Of a stretch of DNA of 12,345 nucleotides, positions 1 to 6,346 are shown piece by piece (position 1 is the stretch's first letter; each line of letters opens with the position of its first letter). A program made the position numbers and the translations under genes. This stretch comes from Planctomycetota bacterium (GTDB lineage: Bacteria > Planctomycetota > Phycisphaerae > Sedimentisphaerales > Anaerohalosphaeraceae): assembly GCA_021160785.1 (NCBI GenBank), contig JAGHBX010000129.1, positions 1 through 12,345 on the forward strand, given 5' to 3'. A model generated the notes under the pieces. That model ran no database searches. It was given only the letters and a program-made list of their open reading frames with translations, and was not told where the DNA came from.

Positions 1-56
1 CGTTGTCGGAGGTGGGGGCGATTTATGCGTCGAATATGCTGGTGGTAGGGGAGTAG
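1..56 (+). CDS. possible 3' end of an upstream protein gene (partial)
   Basis: Reading from base 3, the window starts with an open frame that ends at TAG (54-56). It gives a plausible tail, LSEVGAIYASNMLVVGE. The other two forward frames give arginine/tryptophan-rich or glycine-rich low-complexity peptides, so this frame is the most protein-like. Only 17 residues are visible and no family can be named. The stop codon leads directly into a run of ten G. The call rests only on the look of the peptide and is weak. Confidence 0.3.
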   Translation, partial: LSEVGAIYASNMLVVGE

Positions 57-65
57 GGGGGGGGG
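56..65. repeat. G10 homopolymer tract
   Basis: Ten consecutive G lie between the putative stop of the upstream frame and the first octamer array. Such tracts are prone to slippage. Here it appears intergenic, so no phase-variable product can be assigned. Confidence 0.8.
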
Positions 66-72
66 AAACAGT

Positions 73-176
73 AGTCGAGAAGTCGAGGAGTCGAGAAGGC
101 GAGGAGTCGAGGAGGCGAGGAGGCGAGAAGTCGAGAATGCGAGAAGTCGAGTAGACGAGAATTCAAGTAGGGAGAA
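73..176 (+). repeat. upstream octamer array, consensus AGNCGAGN (13 units)
   Basis: Thirteen contiguous 8-base units can be read in constant phase from base 73. Units include AGTCGAGA, AGTCGAGG, AGGCGAGG, AGGCGAGA and AGACGAGA. Positions 3 and 8 vary most while CGAG is nearly fixed. The last units decay (ATTCAAGT, AGGGAGAA). The final one supplies an AGGGAG ribosome binding site for the gene that follows, and two further repeat-like units (AGTGGAGA, AGGCGAGG at 181-196) form the first codons of that gene. The top strand is strongly purine-rich. A long minus-strand frame through the array only reproduces an eight-residue periodic peptide and is not a gene. Confidence 0.95.
169..174 (+). promoter_or_regulatory. 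ribosome binding site AGGGAG built from a degenerate repeat unit
   Basis: AGGGAG ends seven bases before the GTG at 182 and lies in the thirteenth, degenerate unit of the octamer array (AGGGAGAA, 169-176). It supports GTG 182 as the start, since no ATG is available in that frame upstream. A single-base change from the array consensus would be enough to create this site, so the repeat seems to have been recruited as a translation signal. Confidence 0.6.
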
Positions 177-181
177 TTGCA

Positions 182-547
182 GTGGAGAAGGCGAGGACGT
201 TTCAGGATGTTAAGCTTTGGCAAAAGGCGCATAAATGGGTGTTGGGAGTTTATCAATTGACGAATGCATTTCCAAAGAGTGAGCAGTTTTGCCTGACTTC
301 ACAGATGCGACGAGCTGCTATCTCAGTGCCTGCGAATTTTGCAGAAGGATTCCGCAAGAAGAGCAAGGCGGAAAAACTACGGTACTATAATATAGCCCAG
401 GGCTCGTTATCGGAGAGCCAGTATTTCCTGATATTGGCTGGCGATCTTGGCTATGGCGACACTTCGGGATTGATGGGGCAATTGAGAGAAGTGGATATCA
501 TGCTGGATGCGTATATGAGGAGAGTGGGGGAGAGGATAGCAAAGTAG
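182..547 (+). CDS. four-helix bundle protein, S23/IVP family (TIGR02436-like)
   Basis: This 121-residue protein has the hallmarks of the family found as ORFs in 23S rRNA intervening sequences and as stand-alone genes. They are FQDVKLWQKAHKWVLGVYQLT near the N terminus, then FPKSEQFCLTSQMRRAAISVPANFAEG (residues about 30-57), then IAQGSLSESQYFLILAGDLGY (about 71-91). The fold is a bundle of four long helices, usually a pentamer. Members are structurally related to Avd of diversity-generating retroelements, and their cellular role is not firmly known. Length is normal. The start is GTG 182, behind AGGGAG. The first five residues (MEKAR) are encoded by repeat-like sequence, and the TAG stop (545-547) overlaps the first unit of the downstream array. 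No rRNA, reverse transcriptase or template repeat is visible in this window. Family identification is confident; function is open. Confidence 0.9.
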   Translation: MEKARTFQDVKLWQKAHKWVLGVYQLTNAFPKSEQFCLTSQMRRAAISVPANFAEGFRKKSKAEKLRYYNIAQGSLSESQYFLILAGDLGYGDTSGLMGQLREVDIMLDAYMRRVGERIAK

Positions 548-673
548 TCGAGTAGTCGAGTAGACGAGTAGTCAAGAAGGCGAGTAGACGAGGAGTCGAG
601 GAGTCGAGAAGGCGAGTAGACGAGTAGACGAGGAGTCGAGGAGCCGAGTAGCCGAGAAGGCGAGGAGACGAGG
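546..673 (+). repeat. downstream octamer array, consensus AGNCGAGN (16 units)
   Basis: Sixteen contiguous units in fixed phase begin inside the stop codon of the four-helix-bundle gene. They include AGTCGAGT, AGACGAGT, AGGCGAGT, AGTCGAGG and AGCCGAGT. The consensus and orientation match those of the upstream array, so the two are direct rather than inverted copies and cannot pair with each other as a stem. Units ending in T create in-frame TAG triplets, so downstream array sequence closes reading frames. The array decays into AGGGAAGA at 674-681. Confidence 0.95.
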
Positions 674-681
674 AGGGAAGA

Positions 682-790
682 AACAGCCTTTAGCTGTTAG
701 CGGTTGGCGTAAACTCACCGCCGTGTATCAGAACGAGAACTCTACGCTCAAAGAAAGATAGTACATTATCAGAACAGAGTCCTGACGTTT
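682..790 (+). promoter_or_regulatory. leader of the exosortase operon: small hairpin and a 9-bp direct repeat
   Basis: A short perfect hairpin, AACAGC-cttta-GCTGTT (682-698), starts the interval and belongs to the 7-base GCYAAYA-type sequence seen later in the operon. A direct repeat TATCAGAAC occurs at 726-734 and 767-775, 41 bases apart, and each copy is followed by a GAG-containing stretch. These could be regulator half-sites. No convincing -35/-10 pair and no strong Shine-Dalgarno before ATG 791 were found, so the promoter of the operon is not located. Confidence 0.4.
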
Positions 791-2455
791 ATGATTGCTA
801 AAAAAGAAATTACTGCGGTAATATTGGCGCAGGCTGGTGCATCGAACCGGTTTCCTGTTGGAGATGAGACTGTTTTGCGGCGATTGATGGAATCACTTGT
901 CCGACAGGATATTGATAGTTTTTTTCTGTGCTTCCATAATGGCGGCGCTGCGGCGGGAGAATCGTTTGAGTTTACTAAGGATGTCAGGGTGAAGATTATT
1001 CAGGAGAAGATGGCTCGCGGCTCAGCAGGCTCTCTGCTGGACGCCGCCAATAGCAGCAGGGACGATCTTTTCCTGGTCATGCATGGCAATATGGTTAATG
1101 TCCCTGATGTCAAAGATTTGATTACTGCTCATCACGCTGTTTCCGCTGACATGACTATTGTGCTTGGTTCGCAGAATACGGTTGCGGGGCTTGGCCGCGA
1201 TGCGAATCAGCTTTATATCTGCAGCCGATCAGTTCTCGAGCGAATTCCTGCTGTTGGATATTGTGATATTAAAGAGACTCTGGTGCCTAAGCTCATTGCT
1301 TCCGGCAGGAAGGTTCATGCCATTAATTGCGATGAAGGTTTTGGCGGTTCCAGGCCATCGCCCGAACATCGTGATGCTGCCTGCGAGAATGTGCATGCCG
1401 TTGAGCAGACTGTTTTGGCCGCAGACCCAAGAGTGCGGTCGCGGATTAATGGATTAAGATGCCCCAATTGGCTGGCTTCTGCATTCAAACAGGCGGCCTG
1501 CGGGACGAGGAGAGTTGTCGATTGTTTTAGCCGATCTCTTCCCATAGCTTCTAATGGTGATGATTCGGGATGGGTCCTGAAACTTGCCGGATTCATGGCA
1601 GTGCTTATATGCCTTTTGGCGTCTTACTGGAATCCCACCCTGAAGGATCTCTGGCGTATGTGGATGAGGAGTGATGAATTCTCGAGCGGTCTGCTTGTTC
1701 CTTTTCTTGCCGTTTACATTCTCTGGGCGCGGCGAAAAGAACTTTTCGAGTGCAGGGTTCAGCCTGCTCTTTTCTGGGGCCTTTGCGCATTTGGTGTTGC
1801 CCAATTTGCGAGATTCCTGGGTATGTGGCTTATGCTCAGTTCTGCGGAGAACCTGTCTTTAGTGATAACAGTCTGTGCGATTGTACTGCTTCTTTTTGGC
1901 TGGCGGTTCATCTGGCGGATCTGGCCTGTCTTGCTGTTTTTGTTCCTTATGCTCCCGTTGCCTAATCGTGTTCAGGGCTGGGTTACGCAGCCTCTTCAGA
2001 GTTGGGCGACGACTTCTGCCGTTTTCGGGCTTGAGACGATTGGTTACGAAGTTGTCCAGCAGGGCAATACTATTATCTTAAATGACACTTCTGTCGGTGT
2101 TGCAGAGGCATGCAGCGGTCTTCGCATGCTTACGGCCTTTATTGTGATAAGTGCTCTTATAGTCCTGCTTGTCGAAAGGCGATGGTGGCAGAAGATGATT
2201 ATTTTAGCTTCGAGCATTCCAGTTGCTTTTCTATGCAATACATTTCGGCTTATAGTAACTGCGATTGCGTTTACATACCTCGATTCGCAGCAGTGGGAAA
2301 AGGCCTTTCACGATTTTGGCGGCCTCGTCATGATGCCTCTTGCGCTGGGGATCATAGTTGCCGAGCTTTGGCTTCTGAAGAAAATCTTCCTCCAACCGGA
2401 TTCAAACAAGAGGACGGTCGTCGTAAGAAAACGTGCCGTCGCACTTAACGACTGA
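791..2455 (+). CDS. exosortase with N-terminal degenerate nucleotidyltransferase domain
   Basis: This is a 554-residue fusion. Residues 1-~185 resemble the NDP-sugar nucleotidyltransferase fold: AVILAQAGASNRF at the nucleotide-loop position, GSAGSLLDA (77-85), FLVMHGN (94-100) and a late VHAINCDEG strand. The catalytic hallmarks are eroded: the glycine-rich loop is AQAG and the usual metal-binding GD is GN, so catalysis is doubtful. After a linker, residues ~262-554 form an exosortase, a multi-pass membrane transpeptidase. It has DEFSSGLLVPFL (295-306), several hydrophobic helices, and the triad Cys441 (in AEACSGLR), Arg486 (in NTFR) and His507 (in HDFGG). Exosortases cleave C-terminal PEP-CTERM-type tags from exported proteins, generally in bacteria that make exopolysaccharide. 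Known exosortases usually lack such a cytoplasmic front domain. The gene opens the operon and has more T-ending codons than the genes after it. ATG 791 lacks a strong ribosome binding site. The exosortase call is firm; which subfamily it belongs to cannot be judged by eye. Confidence 0.9.
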   Translation: MIAKKEITAVILAQAGASNRFPVGDETVLRRLMESLVRQDIDSFFLCFHNGGAAAGESFEFTKDVRVKIIQEKMARGSAGSLLDAANSSRDDLFLVMHGNMVNVPDVKDLITAHHAVSADMTIVLGSQNTVAGLGRDANQLYICSRSVLERIPAVGYCDIKETLVPKLIASGRKVHAINCDEGFGGSRPSPEHRDAACENVHAVEQTVLAADPRVRSRINGLRCPNWLASAFKQAACGTRRVVDCFSRSLPIASNGDDSGWVLKLAGFMAVLICLLASYWNPTLKDLWRMWMRSDEFSSGLLVPFLAVYILWARRKELFECRVQPALFWGLCAFGVAQFARFLGMWLMLSSAENLSLVITVCAIVLLLFGWRFIWRIWPVLLFLFLMLPLPNRVQGWVTQPLQSWATTSAVFGLETIGYEVVQQGNTIILNDTSVGVAEACSGLRMLTAFIVISALIVLLVERRWWQKMIILASSIPVAFLCNTFRLIVTAIAFTYLDSQQWEKAFHDFGGLVMMPLALGIIVAELWLLKKIFLQPDSNKRTVVVRKRAVALND

Positions 2456-2469
2456 ATATATGACTAATT

Positions 2470-2511
2470 GCCAACGGCTAAAAGCTAACAGCCAATAGCC
2501 AACAGCCAGAC
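2470..2511 (+). repeat. heptamer array, six GCYAAYA units, between exosortase and BY-kinase genes
   Basis: Six 7-base units follow in strict phase: GCCAACG, GCTAAAA, GCTAACA, GCCAATA, GCCAACA and GCCAGAC. They fill most of the 72-base gap between the two genes and stop just short of the next ribosome binding site. The same unit recurs at other junctions of this operon (4771, 6266, 10864). Confidence 0.9.
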
Positions 2512-2515
2512 ATTT

Positions 2516-2521
2516 AGGGGA
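2516..2521 (+). promoter_or_regulatory. ribosome binding site AGGGGA
   Basis: AGGGGA lies six bases before ATG 2528 and directly after the heptamer array. It fixes the start of the chain-length regulator. Confidence 0.7.
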
Positions 2522-2527
2522 AAAAAC

Positions 2528-4789
2528 ATGGGTGACATTCAAAAATTTCAATCGCAGCCTTTAGCTGAGCAAATCGTACAGCTCGATTCGCCGCCTGACG
2601 CTCATGTCGAGCCGATGACGGGTCTGATTGCCGGGATAATGCGCCGCTGGTACATAATCTTTGCCGTTTTTCTTGTCGTGGCCGGCCCCGGTGTTCCTGC
2701 AATATGGTACTTGATGAAGGAGCAATATGACACCACCGGCGTGATACGCATCTCACCGATCGTCAATCCTATACTGTTTCAATCTGATCTTGACCAGTTG
2801 CCACAGTATGATCTCTATAAGAATACCCAGGCCGAGGCCATTCGAGGCAGCGATATCCTTAACCGCGTCGCCGATGACCTTGCCGCCAAGAATCTCCCCA
2901 TCTTTGCCGAAACTCCCGACCCCCTGCCCGTTCTGCGAGAGATGGTAACCGGCGGCAAAATCGACATTACTCCCGACAGGAGAACAGAGTACATCAGGCT
3001 GACAATGACTACACCCGATCCAGCGCAGGCTGCGACGATAATAGATTCATTCCTCACACACTATATGGCCTGGCTGGAAGCTGAAGAGGCTACCGGCGGG
3101 ACAATGAAACTTAAAACACTCGAGGATAAAAAGAGGCAAGTCAAAGCTGACATCGATGAGAAAAAGCGTGAAATAAACGCACTTACCAGTCAGTTCGGCA
3201 GCAGCGATAACAACCCCCGACAGGAAATGATGCTTGAAGTCGTTTCCCGTATCCGCCAGGACCTTATTGGTATCACTATGCAGAGGATCGGCCTCGAAGC
3301 AAGAGTTCAGATCATGGAAAACGACACTACCGAGCCGGCGTCGGGCCTTAACAGGATCGAAAATCGCAACGCATGGATCAATTCCGACCCCGAGATGCAG
3401 TCCCTGCGTATTACCGTTCGCGAGTACGAAAACCAGATTCTTATAGACAGACAGACAATGACGGACCAGAACCCGGACCTGAAAAATCGCATCGCGCTGC
3501 TTGAGGCATTCAAGGAAAAACTCAAAGCCAGAGAGCAGAAGCTTACGGAGGACTTCGATAATCAGTACGAAAACGAACTCAAGCAAGGCCGTCAACTTGC
3601 TCTTGACAGGGCCAAAGCCGAATTAGCTCAGGCAATCGAACATGAAAAGAAACTCAGGGAAAAACTTAATGAGCAGGATACCGATACTATCGTTATCGGA
3701 CGTACACAACTCAATATCGACGAGCAGATCGAAGAACTCGCACAAATCAAGCAACTGTATGATAAGGTTGTCCAGCGTATCGATGAGATTGAATTCGAGC
3801 AGGATCGGCCTGCACGCATTTCGATTGCCCAGAGGGCAAGCAGTGTCCCGGCAAAGGGCAAACGCAAAAAACTGGCAGCCGCCTGCGGCGTTGGCGGGCT
3901 TGGGCTCGGGTGCTTCTTTGCGTTCCTTCTTGCCAAGGCCGACAAGAGGGTCAAAGACACTAATGATGTTGTCAATCGTGCCGGTGTACGGATAATCGGC
4001 ACCACCACAAGTCCCAAATATATAGATAAACGCAGGATTACACAGCGGCTTTCCGACGACTACCAGACTATCCGCGCCAACCTCGGGCTGCTCAATGGTC
4101 ATGCCAGTTCCAAGGTCCTTGTCGTATCAAGCCCGTGCATGCGTGAGGGCAAGACGACATTTGCCGTCAACCTTGCTCTCAGCTTTGTACAGTCGGGTGA
4201 GAAGGTGCTCCTCATCGATGGCGATCTCAGAAAACCCGACATTGCCGAGACACTCAACCTTCCGCGCGGTGTAAGAGGCCTTCAGGACATGCTCTTTGGT
4301 AAATCGATTGAAGATTCCGTTTACAAGGTGAGTCCCGCCGGGCTCCATGTCCTTGCCTCCGACTGGCGGAATTCCTCGGATGCGCTCGATCTGCTTGCCC
4401 AGACACATACCGCCAAGTGCATGAAGAATATCGGTGACGGCTACGATCATGTCATTATCGATACGCCTCCGGTGCTCGGTTTTGCCGATGCCCTCGTATG
4501 GTCCAGGATGGCCGATGCCGTCATCCTTACCTGCTTTGCCGAACACACCTCAAGCCCCGACCTGCGGGATGCCATGGACCGTTTCGATCAGATCGGATCG
4601 AAGGTGCTCGGCGCCGTACTCAACAACGTGAGAGTCGCCAATAGCTATCACCGCTACAGCTATGACTACAGCCACGTTCATGCCGCCACTCAGGAAAGAC
4701 CTGAAAAGGCATCTAAACGCCGCAAAGACCGAAGAATTTTGCTGATGGACTCAAAACCCGAAGATGAAAAGCCAACAGCCAACAGCTAA
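2528..4789 (+). CDS. polysaccharide chain-length regulator with C-terminal tyrosine autokinase (Wzc-type BY-kinase)
   Basis: This 753-residue inner-membrane protein would control polysaccharide chain length and export by cyclic autophosphorylation. A first membrane segment (about 41-61) is followed by a Wzz-like periplasmic region and long coiled coils (about 195-225 and 320-425). A second membrane segment (about 450-469) precedes the cytoplasmic kinase. The kinase has Walker A SSPCMREGKTT (534-544), Walker A' LLIDGDLRKP (561-570) and Walker B VIIDTPP (642-648). A tyrosine-rich stretch, YHRYSYDY (707-714), is a plausible autophosphorylation cluster. Length and layout fit fused Gram-negative Wzc/EpsB-type kinases. 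It starts at ATG 2528 behind AGGGGA. Its last residues, PTANS, are encoded by a GCCAACA heptamer repeat, and the gene overlaps the next one by 26 bases. Family assignment is firm; the polysaccharide made is unknown. Confidence 0.93.
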   Translation: MGDIQKFQSQPLAEQIVQLDSPPDAHVEPMTGLIAGIMRRWYIIFAVFLVVAGPGVPAIWYLMKEQYDTTGVIRISPIVNPILFQSDLDQLPQYDLYKNTQAEAIRGSDILNRVADDLAAKNLPIFAETPDPLPVLREMVTGGKIDITPDRRTEYIRLTMTTPDPAQAATIIDSFLTHYMAWLEAEEATGGTMKLKTLEDKKRQVKADIDEKKREINALTSQFGSSDNNPRQEMMLEVVSRIRQDLIGITMQRIGLEARVQIMENDTTEPASGLNRIENRNAWINSDPEMQSLRITVREYENQILIDRQTMTDQNPDLKNRIALLEAFKEKLKAREQKLTEDFDNQYENELKQGRQLALDRAKAELAQAIEHEKKLREKLNEQDTDTIVIGRTQLNIDEQIEELAQIKQLYDKVVQRIDEIEFEQDRPARISIAQRASSVPAKGKRKKLAAACGVGGLGLGCFFAFLLAKADKRVKDTNDVVNRAGVRIIGTTTSPKYIDKRRITQRLSDDYQTIRANLGLLNGHASSKVLVVSSPCMREGKTTFAVNLALSFVQSGEKVLLIDGDLRKPDIAETLNLPRGVRGLQDMLFGKSIEDSVYKVSPAGLHVLASDWRNSSDALDLLAQTHTAKCMKNIGDGYDHVIIDTPPVLGFADALVWSRMADAVILTCFAEHTSSPDLRDAMDRFDQIGSKVLGAVLNNVRVANSYHRYSYDYSHVHAATQERPEKASKRRKDRRILLMDSKPEDEKPTANS

Positions 4790-6263
4790 TCAGGCGGGGA
4801 ACCGGAGTCTGTTCAGGTTTGCTCTCGAGAACAGATGCCTTCTGGATCTGATTTCGGACTCTCTTGAGCCTGATGCTTCAAATAATAACGGCGATGGCTG
4901 GACAGAGATTACCAACAGCCGATTCGTCATCAGGGCCAACCGCGACTGGCTCAGAGAGTCCGTGCAGAAACTTTCCTTTGATGTTGTATGCATAACCATT
5001 ACACCGTCTCTTGCCGGTTACCACGAGAAAGTACGTCTTACTCCGGAAAATAACATTGTGGGCATTCGCAGATACTACTCTGATTCCATGGAATTGCACC
5101 CGACTCCTGACGACTGGCCGCATCTGATTTTTGTGCGATCATCCGTACTCCAGTCGCTTAATATCGAAGGGAAACTTCCTGAAGATTTCAAGGAGTTTCT
5201 TGCCGAATGTAATTCAAGATCACTGGCGATCACCAGTATCGCCGCAGGCGGCAAAGTACTCGATCTTGACAGCGAAGAGGGCCTGCTTACCTGTGTTTTC
5301 GATAGATTGGCGAATAGCGACTCTTTGAATACGCACTCTCCGAAGATTGGCGAAGACGCCAAGATCCTGGGTAATGTCATCTTTGGCGATAATGTTTCCA
5401 TTGGCGCCAATGCTGTCATAACAGGCCCTGCCGTAATCGGCGACAATGTCAAAATCAAAGATCGCGCTGTTGTCGGCAGTTCAATTATTGGCGCGGATTT
5501 GACAATTCCGAAAAAGACTATCGTACAGAATCGTGTTATCCAGACTCAAACGCTGCTTGAAAAAGGCGATTTGCGCGGCAGACCTCTGCCGCTCTCTGCG
5601 TGGCATGACGAACCGTTCGCATCCAGCTACTTCCGCACCTGGCCCAAATGGTCGTATCCGCGATACATCAAGAGGCTGTTCGATGTTATTGCATCTTCGC
5701 TCATACTGCTCCTTTTTCTGCCGTTCTTTCCGATTATCGTTCTTGCAATTAAGTTGAGTTCACCCGGTCCCATCTTTTACCGTGCCCGTCGCCAGGGCCT
5801 TGGCGGTAAGGATTTCGATTGCCTCAAGTTCCGCAGTATGATCGCCACGGCCGAAGATATGCAGGAAAAGCTTCGCATCGTCAACCAGGTCGATGGCCCC
5901 CAGTTCAAGATGGAAAACGACCCGCGCATCAACGCCGTTGGAAAATTCCTTCGCGACACGAATATCGATGAGATACCCCAGTTCATTAATGTCCTGCGGG
6001 GCGAGATGAGTATAATAGGCCCGCGTCCTTCCCCCGAGCATGAAAACACCGACTGTCCGCACTGGCGATATGCAAGGCTCTCAGTCAGGCCCGGCATCAC
6101 AGGCCTGTGGCAGATGTGCCGCACACGCCAGGAAGGCAAAGACTTTCAGGAGTGGGTCCATTACGATACCGAATACGTCAAGAAGCTGTCCTTCAAACTC
6201 GACCTGTGGATATTCTTCAAGACCGCCCGGCACTTGATCAACAACTTCGTAGACCAGTTTTGA
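4764..6263 (+). CDS. phosphoglycosyl transferase (WcaJ/PglC type) fused to nucleotidyltransferase-like and left-handed beta-helix domains
   Basis: This 499-residue protein probably transfers a sugar phosphate from an NDP-sugar to undecaprenyl phosphate, the first membrane step of polysaccharide synthesis. Residues ~50-185 look like the second half of an NDP-sugar pyrophosphorylase (FDVVCITITPSLAGYHEKVRL, then LIFVRSSVL, then VLDLDSEEGLL) with no catalytic loop. Residues ~194-250 are hexapeptide repeats of a left-handed beta-helix (IGEDAKILGNVIFGDNVSIG onward). Residues ~300-499 are the sugar transferase domain: a hydrophobic helix (305-330), the SSPGP kink, FDCLKFRSM, the Asp402-Glu403 dyad in NIDEIPQ, MSIIGPRP and RPGITGLWQ. 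The N-terminal fusion is uncommon next to standard WcaJ (helical bundle plus CoA-binding-like domain) or plain PglC. ATG 4764 lies inside the kinase gene, so translation is probably coupled. Residues 5-9 (QPTAN) come from the same heptamer repeat that encodes the kinase's PTANS tail. Confidence 0.9.
   Translation: MKSQQPTANQAGNRSLFRFALENRCLLDLISDSLEPDASNNNGDGWTEITNSRFVIRANRDWLRESVQKLSFDVVCITITPSLAGYHEKVRLTPENNIVGIRRYYSDSMELHPTPDDWPHLIFVRSSVLQSLNIEGKLPEDFKEFLAECNSRSLAITSIAAGGKVLDLDSEEGLLTCVFDRLANSDSLNTHSPKIGEDAKILGNVIFGDNVSIGANAVITGPAVIGDNVKIKDRAVVGSSIIGADLTIPKKTIVQNRVIQTQTLLEKGDLRGRPLPLSAWHDEPFASSYFRTWPKWSYPRYIKRLFDVIASSLILLLFLPFFPIIVLAIKLSSPGPIFYRARRQGLGGKDFDCLKFRSMIATAEDMQEKLRIVNQVDGPQFKMENDPRINAVGKFLRDTNIDEIPQFINVLRGEMSIIGPRPSPEHENTDCPHWRYARLSVRPGITGLWQMCRTRQEGKDFQEWVHYDTEYVKKLSFKLDLWIFFKTARHLINNFVDQF
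4771..4791 (+). repeat. three heptamer units inside the kinase/transferase gene overlap
   Basis: GCCAACA, GCCAACA and GCTAATC run in phase across the overlap of the two genes. They encode the kinase C terminus (PTANS plus the stop) and, in another frame, part of the transferase N terminus (QPTANQ). A 7-base period shifts frame by one base per unit, so both frames read the same tetrapeptide PTAN from neighbouring units. Confidence 0.9.
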
Positions 6264-6318
6264 TAGCCGTTAGCTGTTGGCTGTTAGCTTTTAGCCGACA
6301 GCCAACAGCCAATCGCTA
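6264..6318. terminator. imperfect hairpin in the junction between transferase and TPR genes (stem-loop, no U tract)
   Basis: GTTGGCTGT (6276-6284) pairs perfectly with ACAGCCAAC (6298-6306). The pairing continues outward with a few mismatches to about 6264 and 6318, giving a stem of roughly 20 pairs around a 13-base loop. It starts right after the TGA of the transferase gene. No T run follows, so it is more likely a transcript-stabilising or attenuating structure within the operon than an intrinsic terminator. Confidence 0.45.
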
Positions 6319-6335
6319 ACCGCTAATCGCTACTA
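6266..6335. repeat. heptamer array of ten units, both orientations, between transferase and TPR genes
   Basis: Ten units run in strict 7-base phase: GCCGTTA, GCTGTTG, GCTGTTA, GCTTTTA, GCCGACA, GCCAACA, GCCAATC, GCTAACC, GCTAATC and GCTACTA. The first few read as the complement of the later ones while keeping the GCY phase, which is what creates the hairpin at 6264-6318. The array fills essentially the whole intergenic gap up to the next ribosome binding site. Confidence 0.92.
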
Positions 6336-6342
6336 AGGGAGG
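6335..6342 (+). promoter_or_regulatory. strong ribosome binding site AAGGGAGG
   Basis: AAGGGAGG is a near-perfect Shine-Dalgarno four bases before ATG 6347. It is the strongest in the operon and makes the start of the TPR gene unambiguous. Confidence 0.85.
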
Positions 6343-6346
6343 AAAA

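Noticed and set aside
23..256. Minus-strand open frame through the upstream octamer array
   Set aside because: Its peptide is an eight-residue periodic string (SRLLDFSH-like), the expected translation of an 8-base repeat, and it runs into the real gene on the other strand.
182..547. Avd-type accessory protein of a diversity-generating retroelement
   Set aside because: No reverse transcriptase, template repeat or variable repeat is seen within the window; the sequence fits the general S23/IVP family better.
73..673. CRISPR array
   Set aside because: Units are 8 bases and contiguous, with no spacers of uniform length and no cas genes nearby.
73..673. Terminal inverted repeats of a transposable element or a 23S rRNA intervening sequence
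   Set aside because: The two arrays are in the same orientation, so they cannot form the stem expected of an rRNA intervening sequence; no transposase or rRNA is present.
700..790. Sigma54 or sigma70 promoter before the exosortase gene
   Set aside because: TTGGCG with TATCAG at 16 bases is too weak, and no GG-N10-GC element with proper flanks was found.
3047..3595. Long minus-strand frames inside the kinase and TPR genes
   Set aside because: They are antisense to clearly conserved proteins and show no recognisable domains or start signals.
1340..6060. Shared RPSPEH motif in the exosortase linker and the phosphoglycosyl transferase
   Set aside because: In the transferase it is part of the conserved GPRP region; in the exosortase it lies in a linker, the DNA is not similar and the flanks do not match, so it is probably chance.
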